Source: Candidatus Coatesiibacteriota bacterium (GTDB lineage Bacteria > JAFGND01). Taken from it: a stretch of 64,000 bases of DNA. Of this stretch, positions 35,023-43,620 are shown piece by piece. The position numbers were made by a program, and so were the translations under genes. Each line of letters opens with the position of its first letter. The stretch's first letter is position 1. The stretch lies in NCBI GenBank assembly GCA_016927185.1, contig JAFGND010000023.1, positions 3,190-67,189 of the forward strand, in the 5' to 3' direction. Below the pieces are notes generated by a model, which did no database searches, had not been told where the DNA came from, and worked only from the letters and a program-made list of their open reading frames with translations.

Positions 35023-36291
35023 TTAATAATCAAGAAGAAAATTCAGTATATATTCACCGACATTCTGAATAGATATGCATTCTGGCATTAATTGATTTGT
35101 TATACGGAATGCATTGTCATATGTATGGCAGCCAGTTATATGAGTACTATTAAAAACTTCCTTAGTATTAAGCCTTGCTTTTAAATCGTAACCATGCTTC
35201 GGAAGAATTACCATGTCTGGTGCAATATCCAGAAACTCGCCTTTATATATATCTTCTTTCCTGAATACTTTTTCTATTACTGCTTCATTATTATATTTCA
35301 ATGTAAAGAGTTTGCTCTCAAGATCATCAAGGTATTTTTTACAGTCTTCTTCGGAAATTTCAAGACCATTTTCAAATATCTCTCTTTTATTCAAATATAT
35401 CCTTCCTGGATCCAGAGACATGAATAATGATTTTCCGCTAATATCTTCTATGCTTGCAGGATGGCTTTTATTCAGTACCATTAAGTTATTCTCGATAAGC
35501 CAGTTATTTATATATATTTCCTGCTTTAATCCAGTGAAACCATGATCTGAAAGCATAATGAACGGATTTTCATCAAAAAAATCATCAACCAATCTTCCAA
35601 ACAGTTTGTCTATCTTGTTGAAATATTCCATAACAAATGAGTGATATATATTACTTTTATCTGTAATTGCATGATGCATGAAATGCAGAAGCCTATCAGT
35701 TTCAGTAATAACTCCTATCCATAAATCGTACTTGTCTTTCAAAGTCAACCTGAAACTTTTTTCCCTTATTTCGAGCATCTCAATTAAATCTTTTACAAGG
35801 AAATCCAAATCTTTTGCTTTAGTCAAATCAACATCTATTCTATATTTCATGTCCTTTAAATCCCTGTAGAAGGAAAGCGGATATACTGATTTTTCCAGTT
35901 CTAATGCCACAAAACCCGAAACCATAAGTCCATTTATCGGGGTAGCAGGATATGTACTTGGTAAATTAATGACTGCTGAAGTCATATTCTTCTCAGCTAT
36001 TATTTCCCATAAAGTTTTCTTTTTCCTGTCTTTACTGTTGGGAAAAGTCAAGCTATATGATGGTCTGTTAAAATCCATGAATCCAAATATGCCATGCTCA
36101 GCAGGATTTGAAGCAGTCATGAAAGATGTCCATGCAACTGACGAAATAGGCGGGTAAGAGCTCAGAAGAGGGACAAAGCTGGATTCAGATTGATCTATAT
36201 AACTTTTGAAATTTGGCATTATCCCGGCATCAATATATTCGCTTATCAGACTGAATGGAGTCCCGTCTAATCCCAGTACATAAAAAGCCAT
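35023..36291 (-). CDS. AlkP-superfamily phosphodiesterase/phosphatase-like protein
   Basis: A 422-residue protein without a signal peptide, so probably cytoplasmic. Metal and nucleophile sites are visible: LGLDGTP (Asp9), YPPISSVAW with Ser50 at the nucleophile position, ASNPAEHGIFGF, TETDRLLHFMHH (metal Asp/His) and SDHGF, with a late THITGCH histidine. It belongs to the type I phosphodiesterase/nucleotide pyrophosphatase group. It is coupled to cysC by TAATG and follows sat-AlkP-cysC, an arrangement that ties it to sulfate activation. A nucleotide or sulfo-intermediate substrate is possible, but that is inference. Confidence 0.85.
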   Translation of the reverse strand: MAFYVLGLDGTPFSLISEYIDAGIMPNFKSYIDQSESSFVPLLSSYPPISSVAWTSFMTASNPAEHGIFGFMDFNRPSYSLTFPNSKDRKKKTLWEIIAEKNMTSAVINLPSTYPATPINGLMVSGFVALELEKSVYPLSFYRDLKDMKYRIDVDLTKAKDLDFLVKDLIEMLEIREKSFRLTLKDKYDLWIGVITETDRLLHFMHHAITDKSNIYHSFVMEYFNKIDKLFGRLVDDFFDENPFIMLSDHGFTGLKQEIYINNWLIENNLMVLNKSHPASIEDISGKSLFMSLDPGRIYLNKREIFENGLEISEEDCKKYLDDLESKLFTLKYNNEAVIEKVFRKEDIYKGEFLDIAPDMVILPKHGYDLKARLNTKEVFNSTHITGCHTYDNAFRITNQLMPECISIQNVGEYILNFLLDY

Positions 36292-36890
36292 TAAATATAT
36301 CCCAGATCTTCAAGTCTTTTCTTGATTTTTGCTTCTTCATCAGGGGAATAAACATTCTTTATGAAAGTGCGATTTGTTATGAAACCTTTTTCTTGAAGAT
36401 AATTCAGTATTGTTTCCACGCTTTCCTCTATAGATGTATTTTTTAACTCAATTTCAGGATTTAATGGTGGTTCATAAGGATCATCCACTCCAGTGAAGTC
36501 TTTTATTTCACCTTTTCTTGCTTTTGCATACATTCCCTTTACATCCCTTTGTTCACATATTTCAATTGGGGTATTCATATATACCTCTATGAAATTCGTA
36601 CAGGATTGTCTGGCATCAAAACGCGCTTTCCTGTAAGGTGAAATAAAAGAGACAATAACAGCAACTTCATTTCTGGATAAAAGCTTTGCTACAAAAGTAA
36701 CTCTATCGATATTTTTATCCCTGTCTTCTTTTGAAAATCCAAGATCCTTGCATAAGGATTTTCTGACAACATCCCCATCAAGTCTCTCCACCTTCAATCC
36801 TAGATCTGTCAACTCCTTTGCTAAAGCATCTGCTATAGTTGTTTTTCCAGAACATGGTAAACCGGTAAACCAAATACAAAATCCATTCAT
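36291..36890 (-). CDS. cysC: Adenylylsulfate (APS) kinase with a C-terminal LGYI tail
   Basis: A 199-residue kinase converting APS to PAPS with ATP. P-loop GLPCSGKTT (about 10-18), LDGDVVRKSL, GFSKEDRDKNI, SFISPYR and a GEIKDFTGVDDPYE substrate region are all intact. The core ends near residue 165, and a linker follows, then PDEEAKIKKRLEDLGYI. This tail is also seen in the small RHH-like protein at 391-582, and from memory at the ends of many AlkP proteins. It is flanked by two AlkP genes, with TAATG coupling to the downstream one and 3 bp from the upstream one. No PAPS reductase or sulfotransferase lies in the window. Confidence 0.93.
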   Translation of the reverse strand: MNGFCIWFTGLPCSGKTTIADALAKELTDLGLKVERLDGDVVRKSLCKDLGFSKEDRDKNIDRVTFVAKLLSRNEVAVIVSFISPYRKARFDARQSCTNFIEVYMNTPIEICEQRDVKGMYAKARKGEIKDFTGVDDPYEPPLNPEIELKNTSIEESVETILNYLQEKGFITNRTFIKNVYSPDEEAKIKKRLEDLGYI

Positions 36891-36893
36891 TTA

Positions 36894-38303
36894 TCACTCC
36901 TCGTAAAAACTACTTTTCCAAAATGATGTTCCCAAATAGTGATTTGGTTTTTTTATCCCGAAAGCCTCAAGGACAGTTGGGGCAATATGATAAATTGCTT
37001 GATGATCCAGCCAGTTTTCTCCGATTCCAGGATGATACAAGAGGAAAAATCCATCTTGGGCATGATTAGCATCATCAGGCCCCGTATCATTTTCATGAGT
37101 GTATAGTCTGGAGGTCCCAACAGTACCTTGACTTCGCCATGAAAGATCACCTAAGTATAGAATAATATCAGGTGGAATTCCATTAGTTTCATGATATATC
37201 TCATCAGGTAAATATGCCTTGTTGTTCATGCAGATTCCGTTGTCATCAAGAATTGCTTCAAGTTTCTTTTTCAGTTCTTCAAGGAAATCCTTTTTCTGGT
37301 TTTCTTTTATTATCCCTCTGGGTTCTCTGCCAGCAATGTTTAAAAAAATCCTTGAATAGTATCCTCCCTCTCCATAACAATATGTATTATCCCAGTCAAT
37401 AATATCGTGACTAATTTTTAGTGCTTTCTTTGGGGTTTCTATCAGTTTCAAATAACCTTCTTGCATTAGCCATTCATTGATATAGAAACCGCCTTTCATT
37501 GCTTTTGCTCCATGATCAGATACTATGAAAATTGCGATTTCTTCATTATCTATATAAGGATTCAAAAGCTCCTCAAGGTTTTTGTCAAGAGAAATGTAGT
37601 ACTTTTCTACTACATTTTTCAGGATGCTATCAGGCTTATATAATGGATGCTCTTCATCGAAATATTTCCAGAAACCATGATGTAGTCTGTCAGGTCCCAT
37701 AAAAACTGCCATGAAGAAATCCCATTCTTTGCTTTCAAGAAGAAATTTTGCTGCCTTGAAGCGAGCTTTTGTCATTTTGTAAATCTCTTTTATCAACCAT
37801 TCCTTATCTTGTGTTCGGAAATTATTGACATCTATCTGATAATCAGGTACTGCTAGTAGAAGTTCCTTTTTAAGCTCTTTTGGATAAGTAAAATCTGAAT
37901 TGAGGTCTGGAGTAAGAAAACACCCTACAAGATTGCCCTTTATTGGTTTAGGTGGATATGTTTGAGGAACATTTAGTATTGTAGATTTCAATCCAGCTTC
38001 TCCCAAAATATCCCACAATAAAGGCTTCTTAATAAACGTGCTGTTAGCAATCACTTGATCATTATAGTCATAACTTCCTCTGTTTCTGAAGCCATAAATA
38101 CCTAGCTGACCTGGATCCTGAGAAGTCATCATAGTCATCCATGCTGGTACAGTGATCGCTGGAATGGTACTCCTGAGTGTTCCATAACGAGAACTCTGTT
38201 TGAGTTTGTTGAAGAAATCAAGTTGATTAACGAATCTGCTATTCACAAGCTGAGGCGCAAGACAATCAAGTCCTATAATAATGAATTTTTTAATCTGTGG
38301 CAT
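36894..38303 (-). CDS. AlkP-superfamily phosphodiesterase/phosphatase-like protein
   Basis: A 469-residue, apparently cytoplasmic paralogue of the AlkP protein two genes downstream. Landmarks: IIGLDCLAPQ (Asp13), IPAITVPAW with Thr51 as nucleophile (the downstream paralogue has Ser), FMGPDRLHHGFW, VSDHGAKAMKGGFYINEWL and a late NHAQDGFF. Residues GQLGIYGF replace the usual HGI. It lies 7 bp after sat and 3 bp before cysC, splitting the PAPS synthesis pair. The pairing of Thr- and Ser-type enzymes suggests two different substrates in one pathway. Confidence 0.87.
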   Translation of the reverse strand: MPQIKKFIIIGLDCLAPQLVNSRFVNQLDFFNKLKQSSRYGTLRSTIPAITVPAWMTMMTSQDPGQLGIYGFRNRGSYDYNDQVIANSTFIKKPLLWDILGEAGLKSTILNVPQTYPPKPIKGNLVGCFLTPDLNSDFTYPKELKKELLLAVPDYQIDVNNFRTQDKEWLIKEIYKMTKARFKAAKFLLESKEWDFFMAVFMGPDRLHHGFWKYFDEEHPLYKPDSILKNVVEKYYISLDKNLEELLNPYIDNEEIAIFIVSDHGAKAMKGGFYINEWLMQEGYLKLIETPKKALKISHDIIDWDNTYCYGEGGYYSRIFLNIAGREPRGIIKENQKKDFLEELKKKLEAILDDNGICMNNKAYLPDEIYHETNGIPPDIILYLGDLSWRSQGTVGTSRLYTHENDTGPDDANHAQDGFFLLYHPGIGENWLDHQAIYHIAPTVLEAFGIKKPNHYLGTSFWKSSFYEE

Positions 38304-38310
38304 TACATTC

Positions 38311-39468
38311 CTATTCTACAAATGGTTTTGGATAATTGATCATAATATCACTTATTTCTTTTCTTGTCATTTCCTCAGGAATAGATATGTGTTTTATAAT
38401 CATCTCCCTTACTAATGAACCGGAAAGATAAATTCTTTCTGAATCTCCATGAGGACATGTTTTTGAAGTTGCCATCTGATCACAAGTACTGCAAAAGAAA
38501 GAATTCTCGAAACAAAGTGGTTTTATTTCAAGTTTATTGAAAGGCATTTTTTCAAAAATTTTTTGTGCGTCGTAAGTCCCATAATATTTTCCAACACCTG
38601 CATGATCACGTCCTACAATAAAGTGGGTACAACCGAAATTTTGACGAATAATTGCATGAAAGATTGCTTCTTTAGGACCTGCGTAGTTCATCTTCATAGG
38701 CAAAATGCTCATAACAGCTCTGTTTTTAGGATAAAAATCTGAGATCATCTTTTCATAAACTGCTATTATTACTTCGTCTTTAAAGTCACCAGACTTCTTT
38801 TTCCCAATGACAGGATTAATGAAAAGTCCATCAACAACTTCTAATGCACATTTCTGAAGATATTCATGAGAACGATGAACTGGATTTCTGGTCTGAAAAG
38901 CAACAACTGTCTGCCAGCCTTTTTCCCTGAAAAGAATCCTTGTTTCAAGGGGATCCAGATTATATTCAGGAAATGGTTGCCTGTTTGTATCTATAAGATC
39001 AATTCTTCCAGCAACATAATATTCCTTTTTTGAGAGAAAACCCGCAACTCCTGGATGTTTTTCATCATTAGTCTGAAATACGCTTGAAACAAGCTTGTTT
39101 ACATCAGGTTTATATATTTCTTCAACTAGCATGGAAGCTAAAGGTGAATTATCCTCATTTTTTATAAGAACATGCCTGCCTTCTTTCAATTTTATAGCCG
39201 TTTCATGATCAATATCCAATACAATTGGAACTGTCCATATAAGTCCGTTTTCAAGAATGCTGTCATCTATTATTGCTGAAAGATCAATTTTGGACAGAAA
39301 GCCATTCAAGGGACTGTAGATACCCCTGCAGATATTTCTTATATCCTTGGAAGTCTCTTCATCAACAATAATTGATATCCAGTTGCAGCAGTTTTCAAGA
39401 ACATTCTCTCTTTCTTCACCCTGAAGAATTCTTCTGATCAGTTGTCCTCCATGTGGTTTTATTTGCAT
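38311..39468 (-). CDS. sat: Sulfate adenylyltransferase
   Basis: A 385-residue monomeric-type ATP sulfurylase that makes APS from sulfate and ATP. The PUA-like N-terminal domain (about 1-170) has LNGFLSKID. The catalytic domain has QTRNPVHRSHEYLQK (with the HxxH), GRDHAGVGKYYGTYDAQ, and a zinc-type cysteine set CSTCDQMATSKTCPHG. No C-terminal kinase domain is fused; CysC is separate. It could serve assimilation, sulfation or, in reverse, dissimilation. The absence of apr and dsr genes here, together with the adjacent cysC, favours PAPS formation. Confidence 0.95.
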   Translation of the reverse strand: MQIKPHGGQLIRRILQGEERENVLENCCNWISIIVDEETSKDIRNICRGIYSPLNGFLSKIDLSAIIDDSILENGLIWTVPIVLDIDHETAIKLKEGRHVLIKNEDNSPLASMLVEEIYKPDVNKLVSSVFQTNDEKHPGVAGFLSKKEYYVAGRIDLIDTNRQPFPEYNLDPLETRILFREKGWQTVVAFQTRNPVHRSHEYLQKCALEVVDGLFINPVIGKKKSGDFKDEVIIAVYEKMISDFYPKNRAVMSILPMKMNYAGPKEAIFHAIIRQNFGCTHFIVGRDHAGVGKYYGTYDAQKIFEKMPFNKLEIKPLCFENSFFCSTCDQMATSKTCPHGDSERIYLSGSLVREMIIKHISIPEEMTRKEISDIMINYPKPFVE

Positions 39469-39469
39469 C

Positions 39470-40453
39470 TTAAATCCCTTCTTTTATTTCCTTCTTTAAC
39501 CTTTTAGTTTCAGGAATTTCAGACAATTTCAACAAAAAAGTCTTTGAAAGTTTTAAATATTTGTCTGCATTTTCGACATCACCGCTTGTTTTATATGATT
39601 TTGCCAGATGAAAATTGAAAAGAGCAAGGTTGTAATTACTTATTGGCTTTATTTCATTTACTTTATTAAGCCCAAGATTAAGGTAATCAATGGATGATTT
39701 GATTTCATTATTACTGACAGAGCATATTGATAAAATATAGTATGGCCATGGATCCCTTGGGAATAACTTGTTAATATTTTTTGCAACTTCTTCAGTCTTC
39801 GTAAAATCCTTTTTTTGATAATAAATATCAAGAAGAACAAACATGGAAGAGGGATATGAATATAAACCTTTTTCTATCGATGTTCTCAAGTATTTTTCCG
39901 TATCAGTATTCTTCATGAGAATACCTCCGCCTATATCCTTCCAATGTAAAAACATTCCCATTCCACCATAAGCATCATAAAACTCTGGTTCTGCATCTAT
40001 TATCTGTTTCATCAAGTTATAACCTTTATATGCAAGCCTGAATGCCCCGATTAAGGCACCATTCCTTGCAAGATGAATTGCTTGTAAACCATAACTTGAT
40101 CCAAGATAATATTTTGCCCACAAATCCTTGTTATTACTATAAATATTATCATTAGAAAATTTCTGGCATTTTTTTACATTAGCAATAAATTCTTTTTCCT
40201 TGCTATTGTCTTCCATATCTTGCATAATCATTTCATATACCATTGCCTTGAAGAAGTAAGCTGAAGGATTATCAGGGAATTTGTTTTCAAGGGAGTCCAA
40301 TACAGCGAGTGATTCATCATAGTATTTCTGATGCATTTTTTCTAATGCGCTTTTCAGATATTTATATCTTATGGAGTTTTTCTCTTGAGAGTGCTGATTT
40401 CCTTCAATTTGCTCTATTGAGAAAATTAAAATAAAAACTAATAAAATAATCAT
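39470..40453 (-). CDS. Exported tetratricopeptide-repeat protein
   Basis: A 327-residue protein with a signal peptide (about 1-18) followed by TPR-like helix pairs (for example LDSLENKFPDNPSAYFFKAM near 46-65, and NINKLFPRDPWPYYILSICS near 223-242). It has no catalytic motif and probably acts as a periplasmic scaffold. Its first 4 bp overlap the end of the LolA-like gene (ATGA), and its stop lies 1 bp before the sat start, so it bridges the lipoprotein carrier and sulfate-activation genes on one transcript. Confidence 0.75.
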   Translation of the reverse strand: MIILLVFILIFSIEQIEGNQHSQEKNSIRYKYLKSALEKMHQKYYDESLAVLDSLENKFPDNPSAYFFKAMVYEMIMQDMEDNSKEKEFIANVKKCQKFSNDNIYSNNKDLWAKYYLGSSYGLQAIHLARNGALIGAFRLAYKGYNLMKQIIDAEPEFYDAYGGMGMFLHWKDIGGGILMKNTDTEKYLRTSIEKGLYSYPSSMFVLLDIYYQKKDFTKTEEVAKNINKLFPRDPWPYYILSICSVSNNEIKSSIDYLNLGLNKVNEIKPISNYNLALFNFHLAKSYKTSGDVENADKYLKLSKTFLLKLSEIPETKRLKKEIKEGI

Positions 40454-41079
40454 TCGGATTTATCTATTATTTTTGCTCCAGATGGTAGCCTAAATTCAAA
40501 ATGCTTGCTATCCAATTTTGGATTTATAATTATATCAGAAAAAGTATAAACGATTTTACTCTCAGTATCGTCTTCATATGCTATTCTGTAAATAATACTA
40601 TCTGTCCCCACCCAGATTTCCATCTTAACAAAGTCTGTTTTTTCATTCCTCGGAACCAGAAAAAGCTTTTTGCATATCCTGCCATCTATTTTTTCAGAAC
40701 CAACATAAGTAACATCAGATTCCTCAGGATATTTATAAATCAAATCCTTAAATCTTAATCCATATTCCAGCTTATTTGTTGAGAATTTCATAACTTGTTT
40801 GTTTACCGGTGAATACAAATAAATGAAATCTCCCGTACTCAAAAGGAATTGACCTTTTGGATGAATATATTCAAGCAATAATTTATTCGGTTCAGAAACA
40901 TATATCTTACCATTCAATGCTCTCCATTTGTTCAATTCTGACCAAATATTCACCTGCCTGAAAACACCTTGAAATGAATTAATTTTCTTATATTTTTCTT
41001 GAATCTGTTTTATTATCTCATCAGTATTTTCTGCAAGAATAACAGTGCACGAAAGTAATATTATCAGTAAGTATTTCAT
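40450..41079 (-). CDS. Outer-membrane lipoprotein carrier LolA-like protein
   Basis: A 209-residue protein with a signal peptide ending near LAE (residue 17). The LolA pattern is visible: IQEKYKKINSFQGVFRQV, GKIYVSEPNKLLLEYIHP, GDFIYLYSPVNKQVMKF and a C-terminal half-barrel of beta strands. LolA shuttles lipoproteins from the inner to the outer membrane. No LolB or LolCDE gene lies in the window. It heads the run lolA-TPR-sat-AlkP-cysC-AlkP. Such LolA-like proteins can also carry other lipids, so the exact cargo is open. Confidence 0.8.
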   Translation of the reverse strand: MKYLLIILLSCTVILAENTDEIIKQIQEKYKKINSFQGVFRQVNIWSELNKWRALNGKIYVSEPNKLLLEYIHPKGQFLLSTGDFIYLYSPVNKQVMKFSTNKLEYGLRFKDLIYKYPEESDVTYVGSEKIDGRICKKLFLVPRNEKTDFVKMEIWVGTDSIIYRIAYEDDTESKIVYTFSDIIINPKLDSKHFEFRLPSGAKIIDKSE

Positions 41080-41173
41080 ATTACCTCAAGGTTAAATAAC
41101 GGACATTCTGACAAGCGTTTTCTTGCAATATATCAAGAATAAAAGCCTGGTTCATCAAATTAATACCATAAAC

Positions 41174-42523
41174 CTACTTTTTCTTCTTTGTCTCTAATCC
41201 AGCTTCCATATCAAGCTTGAGATGCTTAAGAAAATAAGCCTTTATCTTTTTCACGTTTTCATCACTTATTTTACGTTCTAAAGGGAATTCTGCTGAACAT
41301 GAAACCCATCTAAAGAGTAGGATTTCAAGAAATCTGCCATAATCTTCCAATGCTTGCCGATCTAGCCATGAAATTGTATCTTCCTCTGTATGCAAGACAT
41401 TATTGGAAGGAGAGGATCTGGCAAATTGAAGAGCGGGAATGCCATGATAAGCTAAACTTGTACCATCAGATGACATTGCATATTCCTTGATATCTAATTT
41501 GAATCCCAATTCTTTTGAAAGCAATTGCATTCCTACGATATGATCCGAACAACCTGCAACTGCAACATGATTTGTTCCCAGTAATGCACCATGAACATCT
41601 ATATTGATTGTTAGTAGGTGATTATCTAGCTCAGTCTTATCCCAGATTTTAATATATTCTTTTTTTTCCTTTTCTTTCTTGTCTTTTTTTGCTAGTTCCT
41701 TGATATAATATCTGCTTCCATTTAATCCTCTTTCCTCACTCCCGAATGCGATAAATCTGATTGTTCGTTTGCTTCCATGTATTGAAAAAATTCTTGCGAG
41801 TTCCATTACTATTGCGGTTCCTCCTGCATTATCAGAAGCTCCACTTCCTTCCCATATAGAATCATAATGTCCACAAACAACAATAATCTCTTCAGGATAA
41901 AGACCTCCTTTCAATTCACCAATTACGTTCTGGCTGGTTGACGGTTTTATATCTTGCTCTGTTATGATAGTCATTTTTTTAGGTTTAGCTTTTACCAGTT
42001 TTAAACCATCATCATATGAAATCATCAATGTTGGCTGATTTGCCAGTATTTTGTCCCATTCTTCGAGACGTTCAATATGCAGTGCTTTTGTACCTCTTGA
42101 TGAACCAATAACTATAACTCCTGCAGGTTCATATTCATCCATCTTTTTTCTCAGTTTGTCATCAAGAGCTCCATATCTGACAATGATTTTGTTCTTGATA
42201 TCAGGTGTAATTTCCAGAGGACTTCCTGAAAGGCACCAGACAATATCAGAAGTAATTCCTTTGGTTGGCGTATTTGAGCACAATCCATAAGATCTGCAAT
42301 GTATGTCTCCTGTTTCTCTGGAAGTAATGAATGATTTTTTTACAGAGAAATCCTTCGTCTTGAATTCCTGTAAATATGACTTCAAGCCCCATTCCTTGAA
42401 TCTCTCTAAAATATAATAAGCTGCTTTTTTTTCTTCTCTTGAACCTCCCAGTCTTGCACCAATATTAACAGATAAATGATTCAGAAATTCAAAAGATGCC
42501 TTACCACTGAATAAGTTTTTCAT
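41174..42523 (-). CDS. M28-family zinc aminopeptidase
   Basis: A 449-residue peptidase without a signal peptide. A PA-type insert (about 75-190) sits between the N-terminal segment and the zinc catalytic core. Core motifs: VVCGHYDSIW (zinc His), SGASDNAGGTAIVMELA (bridging Asp), IRFIAFGSEERGLNGSRYY (Glu-Glu), a later INIDVHG Asp, and the final VLHTEEDT His. The ligand set is complete. A lysine-rich segment (KKDKKEKEKKEYIK, about 275-288) is inserted in the core. It is one of a minus-strand series with a YdjM-like protein gene upstream, 11 bp away. Confidence 0.85.
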   Translation of the reverse strand: MKNLFSGKASFEFLNHLSVNIGARLGGSREEKKAAYYILERFKEWGLKSYLQEFKTKDFSVKKSFITSRETGDIHCRSYGLCSNTPTKGITSDIVWCLSGSPLEITPDIKNKIIVRYGALDDKLRKKMDEYEPAGVIVIGSSRGTKALHIERLEEWDKILANQPTLMISYDDGLKLVKAKPKKMTIITEQDIKPSTSQNVIGELKGGLYPEEIIVVCGHYDSIWEGSGASDNAGGTAIVMELARIFSIHGSKRTIRFIAFGSEERGLNGSRYYIKELAKKDKKEKEKKEYIKIWDKTELDNHLLTINIDVHGALLGTNHVAVAGCSDHIVGMQLLSKELGFKLDIKEYAMSSDGTSLAYHGIPALQFARSSPSNNVLHTEEDTISWLDRQALEDYGRFLEILLFRWVSCSAEFPLERKISDENVKKIKAYFLKHLKLDMEAGLETKKKK

Positions 42524-42534
42524 ATAAACCTTCC

Positions 42535-43617
42535 TTAAATAGAACCAGTTTCCTCAAATGGTTTAACAGTCAATCTGTTATAGGGGACTTCGAAATCAGG
42601 CCATTTCTCCAGAAACCTGACATCAAGAAATTGACCATATCTATCAATCAAAGCTCTTATTCCGAAAAATACAATGTTCTTGTCAAAATCATATGATAAA
42701 TCTCTCCAGAAAACAAGATATCCTTCTTCCACTTCCTTTACAGTTGGATAAGGATTTTTAGCACACGTTAAGAAATCCCGTATTTTGAAATGCTCTTTGG
42801 ATTTCTCTATATATTCATTCATCTTATCCTTTTTTACAGGATAAAATCCAATCTCCTTGAATTCACCTTTCAAATTCATCTCATATGTAGAGAAGGATTT
42901 ATTATTCTTTCTCAAAAACATCCAGTTGAGTCCAGAATAGGAGTGAGGGAAAATCTGTATATTCCTGGTTGAGAATCTTTTCCTTGCCTTTTTCAAGACG
43001 ATAAGTCTTGCTATATAAAGCCAAAATGTGAATATCAAGACTAAAGCAAATCCAATTATAGAACCATATTTGTTAAAAACTAAATTAATCATTATTCCAA
43101 ATAAAAGGAAATAAAGTATTGGAGACATAATAGTACTATTCAACAAGCATATAAAGCATCTCAGTCGACTCGGGGGATAGCAGCGAGCCTTTTTATTCAA
43201 GTGAGTTAATCCTAATATTAGTTTCAGGGAAAATTTTTTATTAATCACTGGCCAGAATACTGCTATACCATCTGAGTGAAGAAAAACATCCAAAAAAATG
43301 TGAGAAAAGAATGATACTAGCAAGAAAACAAAAGTATACTCATAGCTTAAATTAGTATAATAACTTCCAAGCAAGGGTCCAGTCATAGTGATTAACTTCG
43401 CTCCCAAAGCTGAAAAAATAACTCCGCCTACTATAGAGTGACTGGGTCCATGATGAGGGAATATATCTCTTATCGAGCTCTGTTTATCTGATATAGCATC
43501 AATATCTGGTAAATTTGCAAACAAAACGCCTGAAAAAAATAATAAAGGATTATTAATATGTATTGAAAAACCTTGATTAATGCTTATCCCTGCTAAAGTA
43601 TGAATTATCGGATCCAT
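42535..43617 (-). CDS. YdjM/LexA-induced-type membrane metal-dependent hydrolase-like protein
   Basis: A 360-residue protein with four to six membrane helices in residues 25-215 and a soluble C-terminal domain (about 225-360). The YdjM-family markers are PIIHTLAGI (about 3-11), NLPDIDAIS, HHGPSHSIVGG (about 54-64) and SHIFLDVFLH. These His/Asp residues likely bind metal at the membrane face. Substrate unknown. The C-terminal extension is not part of the short E. coli form. It sits 3 bp downstream of an O-antigen-ligase-like gene and may work on the same glycolipid. Confidence 0.75.
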   Translation of the reverse strand: MDPIIHTLAGISINQGFSIHINNPLLFFSGVLFANLPDIDAISDKQSSIRDIFPHHGPSHSIVGGVIFSALGAKLITMTGPLLGSYYTNLSYEYTFVFLLVSFFSHIFLDVFLHSDGIAVFWPVINKKFSLKLILGLTHLNKKARCYPPSRLRCFICLLNSTIMSPILYFLLFGIMINLVFNKYGSIIGFALVLIFTFWLYIARLIVLKKARKRFSTRNIQIFPHSYSGLNWMFLRKNNKSFSTYEMNLKGEFKEIGFYPVKKDKMNEYIEKSKEHFKIRDFLTCAKNPYPTVKEVEEGYLVFWRDLSYDFDKNIVFFGIRALIDRYGQFLDVRFLEKWPDFEVPYNRLTVKPFEETGSI

Positions 43618-43620
43618 GTT

